In this document: positions 30,089-42,766 of the stretch, piece by piece
How the letters are laid out: each line of letters begins with the position of its first letter
Position numbering within the stretch: position 1 is the stretch's first letter
Made by a program: the position numbers and the translations under genes
Notes under the pieces: generated by a model
Databases searched by the model: none
Seen by the model: the letters and a program-made list of their open reading frames with translations, nothing else
What the model was told of the DNA's origin: nothing
Assembly (NCBI GenBank): GCA_033297075.1
Contig: MU858074.1
Location: forward strand, 186,001-250,000
Source: Rhypophila decipiens
Lineage: Eukaryota > Ascomycota > Sordariomycetes > Sordariales > Naviculisporaceae
DNA length: 64,000 bases
Direction: 5' to 3'

Positions 30089-33000
30089 AAGAAGCTTTGC
30101 AATTTGAAATAATATGCTGGATTTTATCTGTCATGGGCGACATTGCAGATGTCAAACCACAGTCTGCGAGGTGAAAAGCCTCGCGCTTATCGGTGAAGAG
30201 TCTCTATGGATCTGTAGCCCAGTCGCGTCCGAGGCGTGCCAGAGCGCCATACGAGTTAAGGAATATACACACGCATGTCGACGGGGAAAGGGAAATACTC
30301 GATCCGGAACCCAATGCGGGAAAACCGGCCACGGAGGATACACGAACTCCTCCACCATCTTTGTTGGTCATATCCATCGTTTTGCATATCGCGATATAGT
30401 GAGTGGCGTTTTTGCTTCGAGAGACAAGTCAACTCTCATGCTGTTTGGAGTTACATCGGGACATGTTCGATTGGTCAGGAAAAGTATGTCGTGCATTCCT
30501 TCCGGTTCATGTCGAGTCAAGATGTTTCTCGTGTGGTGGTACTGTATTCTGGTGATGGGAGAGGAGTGGTCTATGCAATCCACCGAGTCTGCTGGACCTT
30601 GGGCTGTGTATCTACAAGACAGCTACGTATGCCTCTTCTACGTCCTTATCGGCAGGTCACCGGTCCCGGTTGATTTGACAGGAGTTTTCATGATTGACGA
30701 CGTTGTTAATGGTCAACCAAATAACAAATGAGGCCATCTGGAGTTCATCTGGTACTCCATACAGCCTGCTTCATCACACGATGATGGATATCAAAGAGCG
30801 GTGTAGATCGAGTTGGTGGTGGTGTTGACAGCCATTTAAAGTAGCAGAATGACGACAATTATACATGAACTCCATGGCGCCCTCTCTGCTTTTGCCGGAT
30901 GGAGGTACATGCCGTCCGTATGTCCGCTTCAATGTTCCCGCTTATATCGCACATCCTTATCAGCGAGTGACCAACTGATCTGTTTATGCCAGCCTCACTG
31001 GTATTTCCATTTTCCTATGTCAGATCTATATCGATGAACTGGACAAGGTATCGATTCTTCAAGCTGAACTTGGGGATATTGTCTTCTCATGCATGAAAGC
31101 CGACCGATGAACTAGAGACAGGTACGTAGTAGGTTGTTGTTCGACGCAAGACCTCCATCGCGACTCCCGGAAAGATAAGGCTTAGAAGCCCGGACGGAAG
31201 TCTGGCAGTACTTCGGGGGTAATATGTGATAGCTGGAGACAAACCTTTGTTTAGAACTACCTCCGAGTCCAAATCCCGACTCTTGACAATGAAGCCTTTC
31301 GGCGGGTCCAATATATGCAAAAAATACCTGAACTAGCACGAGCCTACAGTACATATACGCCAACAGCCAGATTCGGGAACGAAATGCCCCTACCACATCG
31401 ACGAGAATGTCACGGGACTTTGAACACCCCCTCCCGAGCGAGACATCAGTTCCAGACCAGCAATCACGTATCATGGTGTATTTCCGTCCATTAAAACACG
31501 ATCTAGAACAAAAGGGACCCAAAGGAAACAAAATGGAAAGAAATTCTAACGCTGATAGTGATACCGCTGATGCGAATGCGGCATCCCATCCCTGCTCATG
31601 CGTCAATGCCTTGGATGCAGACGGAAAGAACGAAGCAAACATGAAGGAGGGGTGATGGCTGGATGTTGTACGGGAAACATCATCAACCCGCACTAAACCC
31701 TTTTCTGTCTTCTCTTTTTGCTCGCCTCTCCTCCAGTAACAGCCCGAACCTCGAATCATCCAAGACAAGACAAGCAAATGGAACTGATTCCTTTCCCTCC
31801 CGTGCCACACTCCCTCTGCACTGCATCTGGGGATTTGCCTCTTTCGGGGTACCAGCACGCATACGCAGTTCTTCGTGTCAACATACGCCGAACTATCTAT
31901 GGATGACTGCAGTACAAGTATTGCAGCAGCAGCAGCAGCAGCAAGATGCCGTACCATCATATCCAAGTGCAACAGAAAGACTGACGAAGAAGCAGCATCC
32001 TGACGTCTGCCGGAGGCCGAAGTCATCAACTACTGGATCGAGCAGTCATGTACCGTAACTAATCCTATACTGTATCTGGAGATGTGTTTAATAAGCAATG
32101 CACAACACCAGCCGAGGAGGAAGGAAGAGATATGCCGTATTCTTGCACGCAATTAGTGTGGAGCAATGCAATCCATCATCATCGAGTGTGTGGCAGCAGA
32201 GGTTTTGTAGCAGCTTCAGTTGCTCACCACCAATCAGCCCACATGGTACATGGACTCTTGGTACTTGAGGTACTCACGAACGAAACCCTTTACGGCTTAA
32301 CGCCTGGTGATAATTGTTTGAGAATGGGCAATTAATTTACGGCTTCTTGTGGGGAATCCTTCCCATACGACGGCTTTTTTCTTCTTGGACTCTTTTTGGC
32401 GTTGTTGTTATAGCACCGCTGAGGGAGGGTATATCTGTACCACCGGAGCCTGGTGGTGATATGGTTCCTGCGATGGCGATATGGCCACTCTGTGTGCCAA
32501 GAACACAGCACTCGCAGTTCGAAACAGTCAAAGGGACCTTTTTGGTTCACGTAGAGTCGTTTCGGAGTCGTCCCAAGTATTTTGAGTTCGTCTTTCCTTG
32601 GGAGACGGCCACAAGAATGGGTCGGTCGCCGCCAGGGCGTGCCGTGCTTCCATGTCGAAATGGAAACCTGTCCTTTTGGATCACGACATTTCTCTAACCT
32701 GGCGTATCGCCCGTGGTGACTCGACTTGATGCAGGAATAGGAAAATACTTGAGGAACAGGAGTCACGGCATCTCAACTTTATGCGAACAACTGGGCATAT
32801 GGATCATCGCTGTGCTCTTTTCACTGCGCTAGCTCCCATTAAGACCCATTCGCCTCACATAAACAGCGACTTGGCTTGACAAGCAGCAAACATGAAGCAA
32901 ATCCCGAAAACGAATTAAGCTGTACAACAGACACCCTGGGGCAATTGGCGACGATCTGGAGACAAGACCGATGACTCTTCCTTCATGCCCATAATAAACG

Positions 33001-35382
33001 TGCCTATGGAAGACCTCGCTTGGGAGGTTCCTCCCGCCGATCTGTCCTATGAGAACGGCAGGTTATGTGGTTGACTTGCAGAGCTCTGCATTAAATGTCT
33101 CCTCCCCTCACCAAAAGAGATCCAATGGGATTTCCATTTAGGCTCGAGAGGACGGAACAGGTGAGTTGGCGTGTTGTCCTGCCTGCCGTTTCGTTGCCTG
33201 GGAGTTGAGGATTTGAGTGGACGGACGGGGATGACTCTGACGATTTGCTCAGTGCCTGCTGCTGTGGTTCTGTACTGGTACTGAGAATACAGAATACCTT
33301 CACTCATACACCCGATATTGGACAACCACTCCGTTGAATTCTCGAGGATTCATCGTGATTCCAGATTCCGTACAGACTAGTGTAGATTTTATCTTATACC
33401 CGGGAGTAGTCCTCAAACCAAGAGGTCCGGAAGGATATCGAGTTCTCGATTTCCCCATCGAACGTCCATTTCACCACGGCAACACGGACTTCTTGTTTCC
33501 CCCTTTTAAACTCTTACTCGTCGTCGTCAGTCGTCACTCAAAAAGGTCTCATACATCGGCGTCATTGCTACCCAAAGACGAGAATCGGGCATTAAAACTC
33601 AGTGAGCACCGGGGCAATAACTGGTCAGTACGGAATAGATCTCCCTCTGCACGGGTCCGTCAACCCTGGTCTCGGTTCGTGGTGAGAGTGGAGTGCGGAG
33701 TGTGTTTGCCAGTGACAGTGACAGATTGGCATTGAAGTCGCTGGCGAGCTGCGCTTTCCCTCTCTTTTCTGGAAAAGTACATGCACTGTACACACAGGCA
33801 CTGTACAAGTGTACAAGCAGGACCCGCCAAGCAAACCAAAAACACCTCTTGTTGAGGCCTTACGGATACCACGTCCACACATCACCACCCAAGTCCACCA
33901 GTCGCCTCGCCCAGACTTGTTGCAGCACACAGGCTTACCCCAAGTTGCCACAGTGCACAACCGTCGTCCGCAGAGGCAATCCACCGAGCTTTTCCTCGAT
34001 TCAACGACAATTTGGCGGAATATTTACTCGCAGACTCTTCGGCCGGTCCATTCCGGGACCAAGACTCGAGCTGTCCGCGCCCCGTCCGCCAGGCCTTGCT
34101 GTGAGGCGACCACCATCCATCTCGGCATCCAATTCCACTGCTGGGCCCTGCTACGGTATCTTTGCGCCCGCCTTACTGATCAGCAGCAAGGCGCTGCCTC
34201 CTCAATTCACAGCACACATTGCACTATTGACGCAGCCAACAGCTGGTCAGATCTTCAACAACAGATCCCTGGATCGGAGCAAGGGTTTCCACTCGAGTCC
34301 CATGCTTGCCACAAGCTGCCAGGCACCTTGATCCACAAAGAAAGGCTCGGTTTTGGCATTTGCTCCTTCCAGTTCTCCCCCACACGATCGAGAAACGGAG
34401 AATCGACGGACCCCACATTAAGAACGCAGTTCTGGAGACTGGAGCTGTTTGCTGGCCATCCCGCACGTTCCAAGCTTCCCTTGTCGATTCGGGTCACGGC
34501 GCACACTTGCGCAGTCTCCGTACTCACAGCACATCAAAAGTCCGGCGATACAAGGAGTTGACGACTTTTCACGGCAACGGGAAGGTTGTGCAATCCTGTC
34601 ACCCGGTCAGTTGCCGCCCCTCCGGAGTGTGTGTGGCCCAGTGGGCAGGTGTTGTTGATGTCGTCTATTCGCTATCTCAATCTTAATACCCCGTAAAAAG
34701 AGTGAGATCCAGCGAGCGGCACCTGGCACCCCCGACAACGGGCCACATCCCTGGCCCCTGCCCTGTTCGGCTCTTCAACCACTGGCCTGGTTCCAGTTTG
34801 TCCACTGTCACTGTCACGGCGGGCTCAGGCGAGCGAAACAGCTCTCTTCCCTGCCACTCATCCGTCCTGGGCCATCCACATCCCTCCCTCGCTCCGTCCA
34901 TTCAGAGCAACCACACCGCTCCCCGCAGCCAGCCAAATAAAACTCGTTGCTGCCCATTCCTCCACGATTCTCACTTCATTTAGCAAAACCGTCTCGGTCC
35001 ATCGCCTCCACCGCTTGTCTGCAGAGCTACAAGATCTGGACTTTCGACATCGACGTTTTGTCTTGCACTCCACTCGCGATTGCTTGCCAACAACTTCAGT
35101 CTTCAACAAGCATTCCACCGGACCATCCCCACTTTCAGACTACGACCGAGTTCTATCGAGAACGGTTAAGCGAGCGTCTAACGCCGTCTAGCGTAGTGCG
35201 CAGTGCAGCAACAACTGTGGTCGATTCTCTCCACATCAGCCAACGACGACTGACCTCCCCAATCGTGGCCGCCTCGCCCCCGAGGCATCGTTGCCTCATT
35301 TGCAACGAGGTACTCGCTTGGTTTCGACCTAGCTTGGATACTTTCTGTTCTCCCTTCTAGGTCTCCAATCCCTTGATTGGCA
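30089..35382. other. 5.3-kb region without supported genes
   Basis: Several long frames occur (31112-32029 -, 33809-34561 +, 33693-34331 +) but lack domains or usable starts. A (GCA)7 microsatellite is at 31923-31943. From about 33.7 kb the plus strand becomes C-rich and stop-poor in several frames. The final roughly 380 bp before 35383 contain no ATG, marking the leader of the next gene; a CTTCTAG|G acceptor-like site at 35360 hints at a 5'UTR intron. Confidence 0.5.
31923..31943. repeat. GCA trinucleotide microsatellite
   Basis: Seven GCA units in intergenic DNA. Confidence 0.85.
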
Positions 35383-37122
35383 ATGTCCGATAGACGATCA
35401 CGAAGCAGAGTCGCCCATGTTGAAGAGGCCGACGACGACGGAAACGTTATCGAAGGGACAACTAGCTACGCCGAGTCGGTTTTCGCTCCCTCGGTAGCTA
35501 GCCCGTCCAAGGAACGGGAAATTCCCAATACCGGCCGCACCAGGAACCACAGGCGAAACTCGATATCACCTACGAGCGGCCTCACCGACTCGGACTCGAC
35601 GCTACACCCTCACGGAGAATCACTGAGGTCACGGGACGAGAGGCGATTCTCCAGAGACAAGAAAGCCATGGTGCCCTCTAATTTCCGGCCGCCGGTCAAA
35701 CATGCAAAGACGTCACCGGTTGTGCCAAAAGAGGCGGCATATTACGGCGTCACGCCCCCTCAAGTCCAACACGGTCCCCCCCCTGGGCACCGGCCTCGCT
35801 CCCATACCGCTCGACCTCCAAGCGTGTACACAAACTCACGGCCGCCAGCAGCGAACACGAGATGGTATCAAAATCAGGGCCCACCGCCGCCCCAACAACC
35901 AGGGTCGTATCCTACGCAATCATGGGGAGCCCCGTCGCCATATCCTGTCCCGTCGCCATATATGCCGCCGCCATCCCCAGGTCCGATGGTCTCGCAGTCA
36001 CCTGTGGACTACTTCTCACAATCACGACCACTCGAGTCCCGGTTTGGGACTTCTGCTGGGGCCCGGCCTCAATCATCAATTGGGTTCCGCCCACCAGCTC
36101 GTCCCATCGGATTCGACGACTATCCAGAGCCCGATGATATGGCAGGTCGACGGTCATCGAGGCGGTTTTCGAGACAGGAGGAGCTTCGGGGTTCAATGGC
36201 ACCTCCACCAAGGCCAGCCTCGGCCCGCCCCGTCTCTCTGGCGATTCGACCTCCCCCCGGAACGCCAGCAAGACGAGCACCAGCAGTGTTTGATGAGGAT
36301 GACTTGCTTGGAGAATCGGATTTGTTTCGCGATATATCACCACGACAAGCGCCATATGAGCAACTTCCACCCATGCCGATAAGGGGTAAATCACGAACAA
36401 GGAGACCGAGTTCAACCGTCTACGATGTTGGTCCGAATTACCGGACTGAGGTTGCCGTGGCCCCCGGGAGAGGAGGAAGAAGGCAATCTTATTATGGCGA
36501 CCAGGATTCAATCCCTGGGAGTTACGAGGATAAACTCAACCTAGCCTCACGATATCAAGATGAAGTAACCGGTGGAAATCCCGGAGCCGGGATGCAGCTG
36601 ACTGCCGAGAGATTACGCAAAGCGTCGTCAAGACACGGCGGGAGCAGATCGTCAACGAGAAGCTCAGAAAGCCGCGACGAGAGCGATTTCAGGCAATCAG
36701 CTACAACCAGGACGACGCGATCCAGTGCCGCCGGTGAAGAGGACATGACAATCCGAGTGAAGGGAAATGCCGTCCTCGAGGTTGGGGGGGCAAAGATTAG
36801 GTGTCGTGACAACCACGACGGGGCCGAGATCAACATCTCGAGGGGGCCGCCAGCTGGCGGCGGTTACCGGACCAGCAGCGATCAGTCGAGCTATCTGGGC
36901 CAGGAAGACCGTCGGACACGGATGGATCGTCCCGCAACACGACATCGTGCGAGCTCACAGGCTGCGTCATTCTCGCGCTCCATGTCAAAGTATGACGCCA
37001 GCCAGGGGTATTTTCCACAGTCGTCGCCTTATGAAGTACCGCCCCCCTACCCGGAGTACCCAGCATATCCCTCCGTCTTTCCACGACCGCGTGATCCGAC
37101 ACCTCGTGATAATTACTTTTAA
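35383..37122 (+). CDS. Disordered S/R/P-rich fungal protein of unknown function (579 aa)
   Basis: Single-exon frame starting at ATG 35383 (MSDRRSRSRVAHVEEADDDG). The preceding leader is ATG-free for about 380 bp. The protein is basic and proline/serine/tyrosine-rich: a P-rich block at about residues 120-220, an acidic motif FDEDDLLGESDLFRD around 305, and R/S-rich stretches. One compact beta-strand-like segment around residues 450-490 (TIRVKGNAVLEVGGAKIRCR) is the only part that looks folded. The C-terminus is P/Y-rich. No catalytic motif, signal or membrane segment is visible. Function unknown; a scaffold or RNA-associated role is conjecture. Confidence 0.75.
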   Translation: MSDRRSRSRVAHVEEADDDGNVIEGTTSYAESVFAPSVASPSKEREIPNTGRTRNHRRNSISPTSGLTDSDSTLHPHGESLRSRDERRFSRDKKAMVPSNFRPPVKHAKTSPVVPKEAAYYGVTPPQVQHGPPPGHRPRSHTARPPSVYTNSRPPAANTRWYQNQGPPPPQQPGSYPTQSWGAPSPYPVPSPYMPPPSPGPMVSQSPVDYFSQSRPLESRFGTSAGARPQSSIGFRPPARPIGFDDYPEPDDMAGRRSSRRFSRQEELRGSMAPPPRPASARPVSLAIRPPPGTPARRAPAVFDEDDLLGESDLFRDISPRQAPYEQLPPMPIRGKSRTRRPSSTVYDVGPNYRTEVAVAPGRGGRRQSYYGDQDSIPGSYEDKLNLASRYQDEVTGGNPGAGMQLTAERLRKASSRHGGSRSSTRSSESRDESDFRQSATTRTTRSSAAGEEDMTIRVKGNAVLEVGGAKIRCRDNHDGAEINISRGPPAGGGYRTSSDQSSYLGQEDRRTRMDRPATRHRASSQAASFSRSMSKYDASQGYFPQSSPYEVPPPYPEYPAYPSVFPRPRDPTPRDNYF

Positions 37123-39519
37123 GGTGTGACAGACTGTGTCACATTCTTGGTTCAAATCCGAGGGCGATATCGAGTCATCCGGCGTGTGTCACGACCAGAG
37201 AGGCACGAGTTTTTTACGAAGTTGATGAACGCCGAACAGCACCGACTGCGGCAATATTTCTTGGATATGAGGTCCATTTATGTTCCATTTACCATGTCCA
37301 TAATCTTTGGTCCATGTTCTTTATTTCTAGGATATCTCTTGAAGCGGAGCGTCTGGCTTTTTTTCTTCCATCAAAGTTACAACCACTTTCCACTCCCATC
37401 ACCATTGTTCCTTTATCCAGTGTGTATGTGAAAACAGAATGTGTCAAATTTCCTCGCAGCTTTTACTTTTATGATTTTAGTTCGGCAATACCCGGGCGGC
37501 CATGCAGCCAGCATAGCATTGTTGATTGGTATTTTTACCACGGCATTTCTTCCATCACCTCTTACTCCTCTTCTGTATTACCCTGTGTCACTACTACTGC
37601 AACTATACCACATTGTAACGGTCGGTCGGTTGGCTGAATCTTTTACTTTGGAGGGCAAGGAAGCAAGTGTTTTATGGTAACTCTAGTTATTAATGCCCGA
37701 TGGGGAAAGGGGGAAAAGAGAATGAGATTGAGAAGCAAGAGCAAAAGATACCCATTTGGACTGCTGAGCAGGCTGCTTTGGATATTTAGTGTTTTTTAGC
37801 TGTTTGTTTTATTTTATTCCATGATAATTCCAAGAGAGCCCTTGGCTTCCCGCCCAAATGACCTTTTGAGTTGGCGTCTCTTGCGTCGGAAGACTGGACC
37901 TGCTTTACTATTCGGGCATCATTCGAGTCTCTGGCGTGTACTTGAAGGAAGGTCCCTACCTACCTTACGTACTATGGAGGGACCGGTGTACCGTGCAGAA
38001 CGTTTACATATCGCTCCATTGGGTATTATTCTACATTACACCACTACCTGAGGTACATTACACATGATGGTGCGCCATCGGTATTTCCGCTTCTTGTGTC
38101 TTGTGTTACTTGGATGCATTTTTCGGTCAGGGTCTGGGGATGGGTTCCAAGTTGAGCTGTCACATGCACTTTGACGCTCCGAGATGATATCGATCACGTT
38201 ACTTTACGGAACTCGTCGATAGTGAGACGGACATATTTCGGCAGTCATCCTTGAGTTCTCGTTAGATAAGTACATTCATGGCATTCACTAAGGTACCTAT
38301 TACACTGCCTCCGTTCTAAAGTGATGAATTACATTGGACCACACATATAAGGTACATGAATGGTGACTGTTATTCAGCACTTTCTTTCTCTCGCTTGCTT
38401 GACCGCTTACTTCAACGTTGTTCCCTGGGCGGGGAGAGACACGTGTGAGGAGATTATGGGGTGCCTGGCTGTTGTGGGTATCCGTAATTCTATGTGTACT
38501 CACTCTATGGAGTATAACAAGAGTCCGATTTTACTTATGAACTCGAATGGATAACGGAGTCGTTGAAACGATGACAGTACGCCCGGTTCATGCTATGCTA
38601 TGAATACGATGGTTATAGCTTCAAAAATCAGCCCGACAGTAGAGTCGTAATTGCATGAAAAGTCGACTGAACGTTCAACCGGGTGAACTTCAAGCCTCAG
38701 CTATAGAACCAAAATCATGTAATCCGAAATCACACGGACTTGATAATGACGCCTTGTTAATAACACCATTGAGGGGATTACACTTCGTGGACAATGTCGA
38801 AATCGTTCCTTCAAACGGCTCTGAAGAAGATTGTCAAACTGTTCCTAGGATGACCCTGGTTGGTTGGTGACAGCGGGTTGCGGGTGGTGGGTGGGCTGGT
38901 TCTTCAGTGGGGCTACCGCAGTGCAGTTCAGTGGATGGGGTTGCTAGGCGGTTGCCGTGGTTTCATGCTTTGTTTACCGACGTCATCTTATTCACGAAAG
39001 CCTCAATCTCGCAGTACCACGATCTGAAAGCGTGCTGCACCAAAAATAGACAGACAAACCCTTTGTTGCAAAGATGAACCAAGTGCAACCTAGCAACCGA
39101 CCTGCCAACTAAAAAAGGGGAATTGTCGCTCGTCAATCGTTCAGGAGCCCTTGCTGGCCAGCCGCCGCGCAAGCTGAAGCGACCAACCTACCACCCCTGC
39201 CACTCCCACCCCCCTCCTTTTTGTTTCTGGGTGAACGGTCAAGAAAACAACACCGCAAGTCACAGTCACACCTTTCCTCCCCACCTGCATCTTCTTTCTC
39301 TTCTTTGTCAAACCAATCTACAGCAAATTGGCTTTACCTCTTTTGGTGGAGCAACATTTGCAGCCAATTCAATACATTCTTCATTCCAACGGCCAAACCG
39401 TCGACGACGACGACGAACATCACATTTTGAAAGTCTCTACATTCCAACAAAAACCTCAGCCGTCAGGCTTGAGTTAGCACAAAAACAATTCCGGCGTCTT
39501 CGCCTCGTCTTGAAAAAGG
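37123..39519. other. Intergenic region
   Basis: 3' flank of the 579-aa gene, T-rich, then about 2 kb of unremarkable sequence. One TATCCGTA octamer is at 38479. The last 200 bp before 39520 are pyrimidine-rich and carry AAC repeats typical of a leader. No gene seen. Confidence 0.6.
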
Positions 39520-40932
39520 ATGGCACCTACCTTCTCAACCCTAACCTCCTTCCTCCGCCGAAGCACCATCATCTCCCGCAATGAAGCCGCCAACGACCGT
39601 CTATCCTCCCTCGGCCCCCTCGCAGCCCGCGCCATCCTCACAGCGCGCGACGACTCCCCACCACCAGAAGTAGACCCAACCCGCGGCGCAATAAACCCCC
39701 ACGACATAAATAACAACGCCATATTCGCCCTCTTCGGCCTACTCGGCGTCGCCTTTGTAATAACAGGAATCTGGTTCTTTTTCTGGGCCAAAAACGGCGG
39801 ATTCGTCTTTAAAGAGAATGACTGGGACGAATACAAATCTACCGTTATGCGGCGCCGGGGTCCCAACGGGACTTTACTTTCCGGTGCGACGCCCAGTACG
39901 CAGCTGGGTGGTGGGAGTATCTACAAGGATGTCTACGATGATGGGAGCACCGAGTACACTGGTGCTGGGAACGGGGACGGGGCTGATTTGACGACGGTTG
40001 TGTCGGCTACTACCGGGATCACGGGCATTACGGGGGGGGTTTCGGATATTTATGGACGGGAAAAGAGGAGGAAGAAGAGGGAGCAGAAGGAGCGGGAGAA
40101 GGAGCGACGCAGGGAGGAAAAGGAGCGGGGCAAGTCAAAGTCTAGGAGAAAGGTGGGCGTTGATGGGGCATTGATTGACGAAGATGCGGAAGCCGAGGCC
40201 AAGGCTCATTTGCGCGAGTATCGTCATGAGAAGGCTGCCCGTGTGGGGGGGATTAATAAAGAGAGCGAGGGGAGTTCGTGGGATGGGTCGACTAACCCGT
40301 CTCATTCGACTGTTACGGGCAGTAGTAGTGGGTATACGGCTACTGAGACGGGCAGTACGGTCACGAGTGAACTGATTGCCAACCGGGAGAGGACGCCTAC
40401 CAAGAAGGTTGAAGAGAAGCGGGGGATTCGCAAGGTTTATTCCACGGCTGATAAGAATGATCGGCGCGAGAATGAGAGGCTTCGGGCCGAGGCCAAGAGG
40501 TTGCGCGAGCAAGAGAAGATGAATGCCCGCTCTGGCGCTGGACCGTCTTCCGGTGGCGGCGGCAGAAGGGATTTTAGCTGGTCCAAGACGGACGAGACTA
40601 TGGCGTTGAGAAAGATTGACGAGCAGACCGAGGTGAGCGAGAGTGTGGTTACTGGTAGCGAGTCGTATGTGGGCACCGAGTCGAGGGTTCCGGGGGGCTG
40701 GGGGGAGGAGAGTGATATCGGGACTAGTGATCTTGGTACCAAGGTTTATCGGCATCCTGTGCATATCCCTATTTCTTCGTCGGCTGGGGGGCCGTCGTCT
40801 CCGGCTCCTGCTGCGGCTGCGGCGCCGTCGACTGTTGGGACTGCGAGTGAGGTGTCGTATGCGGAGGAGAAGAGGAAGAAACGGGGCGGTGCGGGATATC
40901 GTCGGGATCGTGATCGTGAGGGTCGTGCTTAG
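39520..40932 (+). CDS. Single-pass membrane protein with long charged tail (470 aa)
   Basis: Single exon, ATG in a good context (A at -3). After a 60-residue N-terminal part, a hydrophobic segment at about residues 68-90 (IFALFGLLGVAFVITGIWFF) forms one membrane span. It is followed by a basic RRRG patch at 111-114, so the long C-terminal part is probably cytosolic. That part contains a strongly charged K/R/E coil at about residues 185-225, a second charged coil near 310-330, S/T/G-rich linkers, and a terminal GTKVYRHPVHIP motif. No enzymatic domain is recognised. The coding sequence is rich in GGG and GAG codons in its 3' half. It could be an endomembrane scaffold; location and partners are unknown. 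Confidence 0.75.
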   Translation: MAPTFSTLTSFLRRSTIISRNEAANDRLSSLGPLAARAILTARDDSPPPEVDPTRGAINPHDINNNAIFALFGLLGVAFVITGIWFFFWAKNGGFVFKENDWDEYKSTVMRRRGPNGTLLSGATPSTQLGGGSIYKDVYDDGSTEYTGAGNGDGADLTTVVSATTGITGITGGVSDIYGREKRRKKREQKEREKERRREEKERGKSKSRRKVGVDGALIDEDAEAEAKAHLREYRHEKAARVGGINKESEGSSWDGSTNPSHSTVTGSSSGYTATETGSTVTSELIANRERTPTKKVEEKRGIRKVYSTADKNDRRENERLRAEAKRLREQEKMNARSGAGPSSGGGGRRDFSWSKTDETMALRKIDEQTEVSESVVTGSESYVGTESRVPGGWGEESDIGTSDLGTKVYRHPVHIPISSSAGGPSSPAPAAAAAPSTVGTASEVSYAEEKRKKRGGAGYRRDRDREGRA

Positions 40933-41100
40933 GGTGAACAGGGACGTTGGTGATTGTTTACAGGTTAAGGGTCAATGATGGTGGCATTCTTTTGTTTGTT
41001 GAGATTTCTTGTCACGTTGTGTATGGGTTTAGAGCGTGAGATCACGATAGCGATACTGTATGTACTTGGGCGTCATGTAGCCTCCCTAGCTAGCAAGGGG

Positions 41101-41391
41101 AATGAATTCAGCAGTTAGTGTTATTATCATGATCGTTTCTCACATTACTGTGTACTTTGTTGTTAGCCTTTGTACGCAAAGTCCTGGCTTCGTCCAATTC
41201 CAGGCCACATGGTATCGTACATGGTCATATTCCGAGGCAAAAGAAATGAGTTCAGCGAGTACCAAGTAGTTTATGAATATCTCATGACCATTTCTCATAT
41301 TACCGTGAGCGTTGGATGTAAATACTTGCTTCGTCCAATTAATTCCAAGCACATGGTGTTGCACAATGGCTGTGGTGATATTCCGAAAAGG
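41101..41391. repeat. Diverged tandem duplication, about 2 x 144 bp
   Basis: The copies begin AATGAATTCAGC (41101) and AATGAGTTCAGC (41245). Shared blocks include TTTCTCA(C/T)ATTAC(T/C)GTG, a block with CTTCGTCCAATT, CACATGGT, and ATATTCCGA. Many of the differences are transitions, with a few indels. Confidence 0.7.
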
Positions 41392-42722
41392 GGTCGCCAG
41401 GACAACTGGACAACACGAGCGTCCGCCAGGAATGGAATGAGCCAGGCTAAAAAGGTGCAACAGAAACAAAGGGCCCAGCGGGCGACGGCCCCTTTTGGGC
41501 GAGCGTCGGTAATCCAATGGATGCCATGTGGCCCTGAGACTCGGTGCATCTGTCTTGAAACCTGCCCTTTGATCCTGCCGCCTCCCTACCGCAAGGCAGG
41601 GCATTTTCTTTGCGCTGCATGTACCGGTAGTAATTCTCAGAAAATTGGCTTTATGCAAGTCTGTTATGCGAAAGGGAGCCTCGCTGGGGTTGATAAGATT
41701 GGCTTCAGGGTGGTCCGTATTGCCGTAACGTAAAGCTCGATTGATGAAGCAGCATTGTGGTGACATCGGCACATTGATATGATAACGACCGGAGAATCTT
41801 TCAACCTCACCTAACAGTGATGATATTACCAACATTACTTGCCCAGACTCAGAGCCCCAGTCTGTCGGAGAATGAAGAGATCTCCAACGGTACCGACCGA
41901 GAGCGTCATCCGTCATCCGCCGCCACCATCTGCACCCAAAGTCCCAAACCGACCCTGGCCATCCCCTTCCCCGCCACCAGATAAAGAGCGAGCTAGTCTA
42001 CTATCAATATCATATATATTCTAGGCGAGACGCAGTTAGAGTAGTAACTCGACTACCTCCTTCCCAGGACCACAGTCAGCGATCAGTGCATCCCACCCGC
42101 ATTGGCGACCTGGGCTTGAGTGTTCCAGGTCAAACAGGGCATCATCATCTTTCCGTATGTACAGTACCTGACCGACCGAACCTACCAGATTCTTTCAATC
42201 ATTCCACTCTCCCTTTCTCTTGAACGTGGAATTTCTCCAGTGTCGATTATTGACGATATTCAATTCTCATTTCTCCCTTTTGGCTTTAATTTTCCCTTCA
42301 AACATTGATAACCTTTAATTACCTCCTATACAAGCCTGCGTTTTAGGTTGTTATCGGCGACCCACGCCTCCACGCCAGCGTGACGCATCCAGTGCCAAGT
42401 GCCCGCCTTTCTGCCCTGAGGTTCGAAGCGTCCGCCTGATAACCACCGCCCGACCTGTCAAGAGACTCCAACAACTCCGCCTCCATCCAGCTCAAACCCG
42501 CCTCCGTTCCTTTCCCAACAACAACGAATCCCGTTATCCCCTTTTTCGAAAACCGAGAGGGAGAGAGCTGGTGCTTTTCGATCCAACTATATTACCGTTT
42601 CCGTCCCATCCGCCGCTTTTTGGGGGGCAGCAATTCTCGTCCTTCTGACTACGTAATTGCCCGCCGAGCCGAGTGCGAACCCACTTTGTCAGAAGCGTCG
42701 CAACGAGACAAGGGAACCGCGG

Positions 42723-42743
42723 ATGCTGGAAGCCTGGCGGTGA
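42723..42743 (+). promoter_or_regulatory. Six-codon uORF before the SPRY gene
   Basis: ATG CTG GAA GCC TGG CGG TGA ends 23 nt before the main ATG at 42767. If the transcript begins upstream, it could reduce or tune translation. Confidence 0.4.
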
Positions 42744-42766
42744 CGCCAGCGACGGTCGTCGACACG

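Larger units (their letters stand above)
40933..42766. other. Intergenic region with a diverged tandem duplication
   Basis: Contains the 3' flank of the membrane-protein gene, an imperfect 144-bp tandem duplication at 41101-41391, and the promoter and leader of the SPRY gene. The minus frame 41140-41916 runs across the duplication and has no family resemblance. A short uORF lies at 42723-42743. Confidence 0.6.

Noticed and set aside
31112..32029. 305-codon ATG-started frame on the minus strand
   Set aside because: No domain, cysteine-rich random-looking composition, an alanine run produced by the GCA microsatellite, and no flanking gene signals. Length alone is mildly surprising, so transcript data could revive it.
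33693..34561. Two overlapping plus frames of 212 and 250 codons
   Set aside because: They overlap in different frames in C-rich, stop-poor sequence; the longer has only a GTG start. Probably upstream flank or leader of the 579-aa gene.
37140..37200. GGTTCAAATCC, a tRNA T-loop-like string
   Set aside because: No matching acceptor, D or anticodon arms around it.
41140..41916. 258-codon minus frame
   Set aside because: Runs through the diverged tandem duplication and is opposed by a plus frame of 187 codons; no domain.
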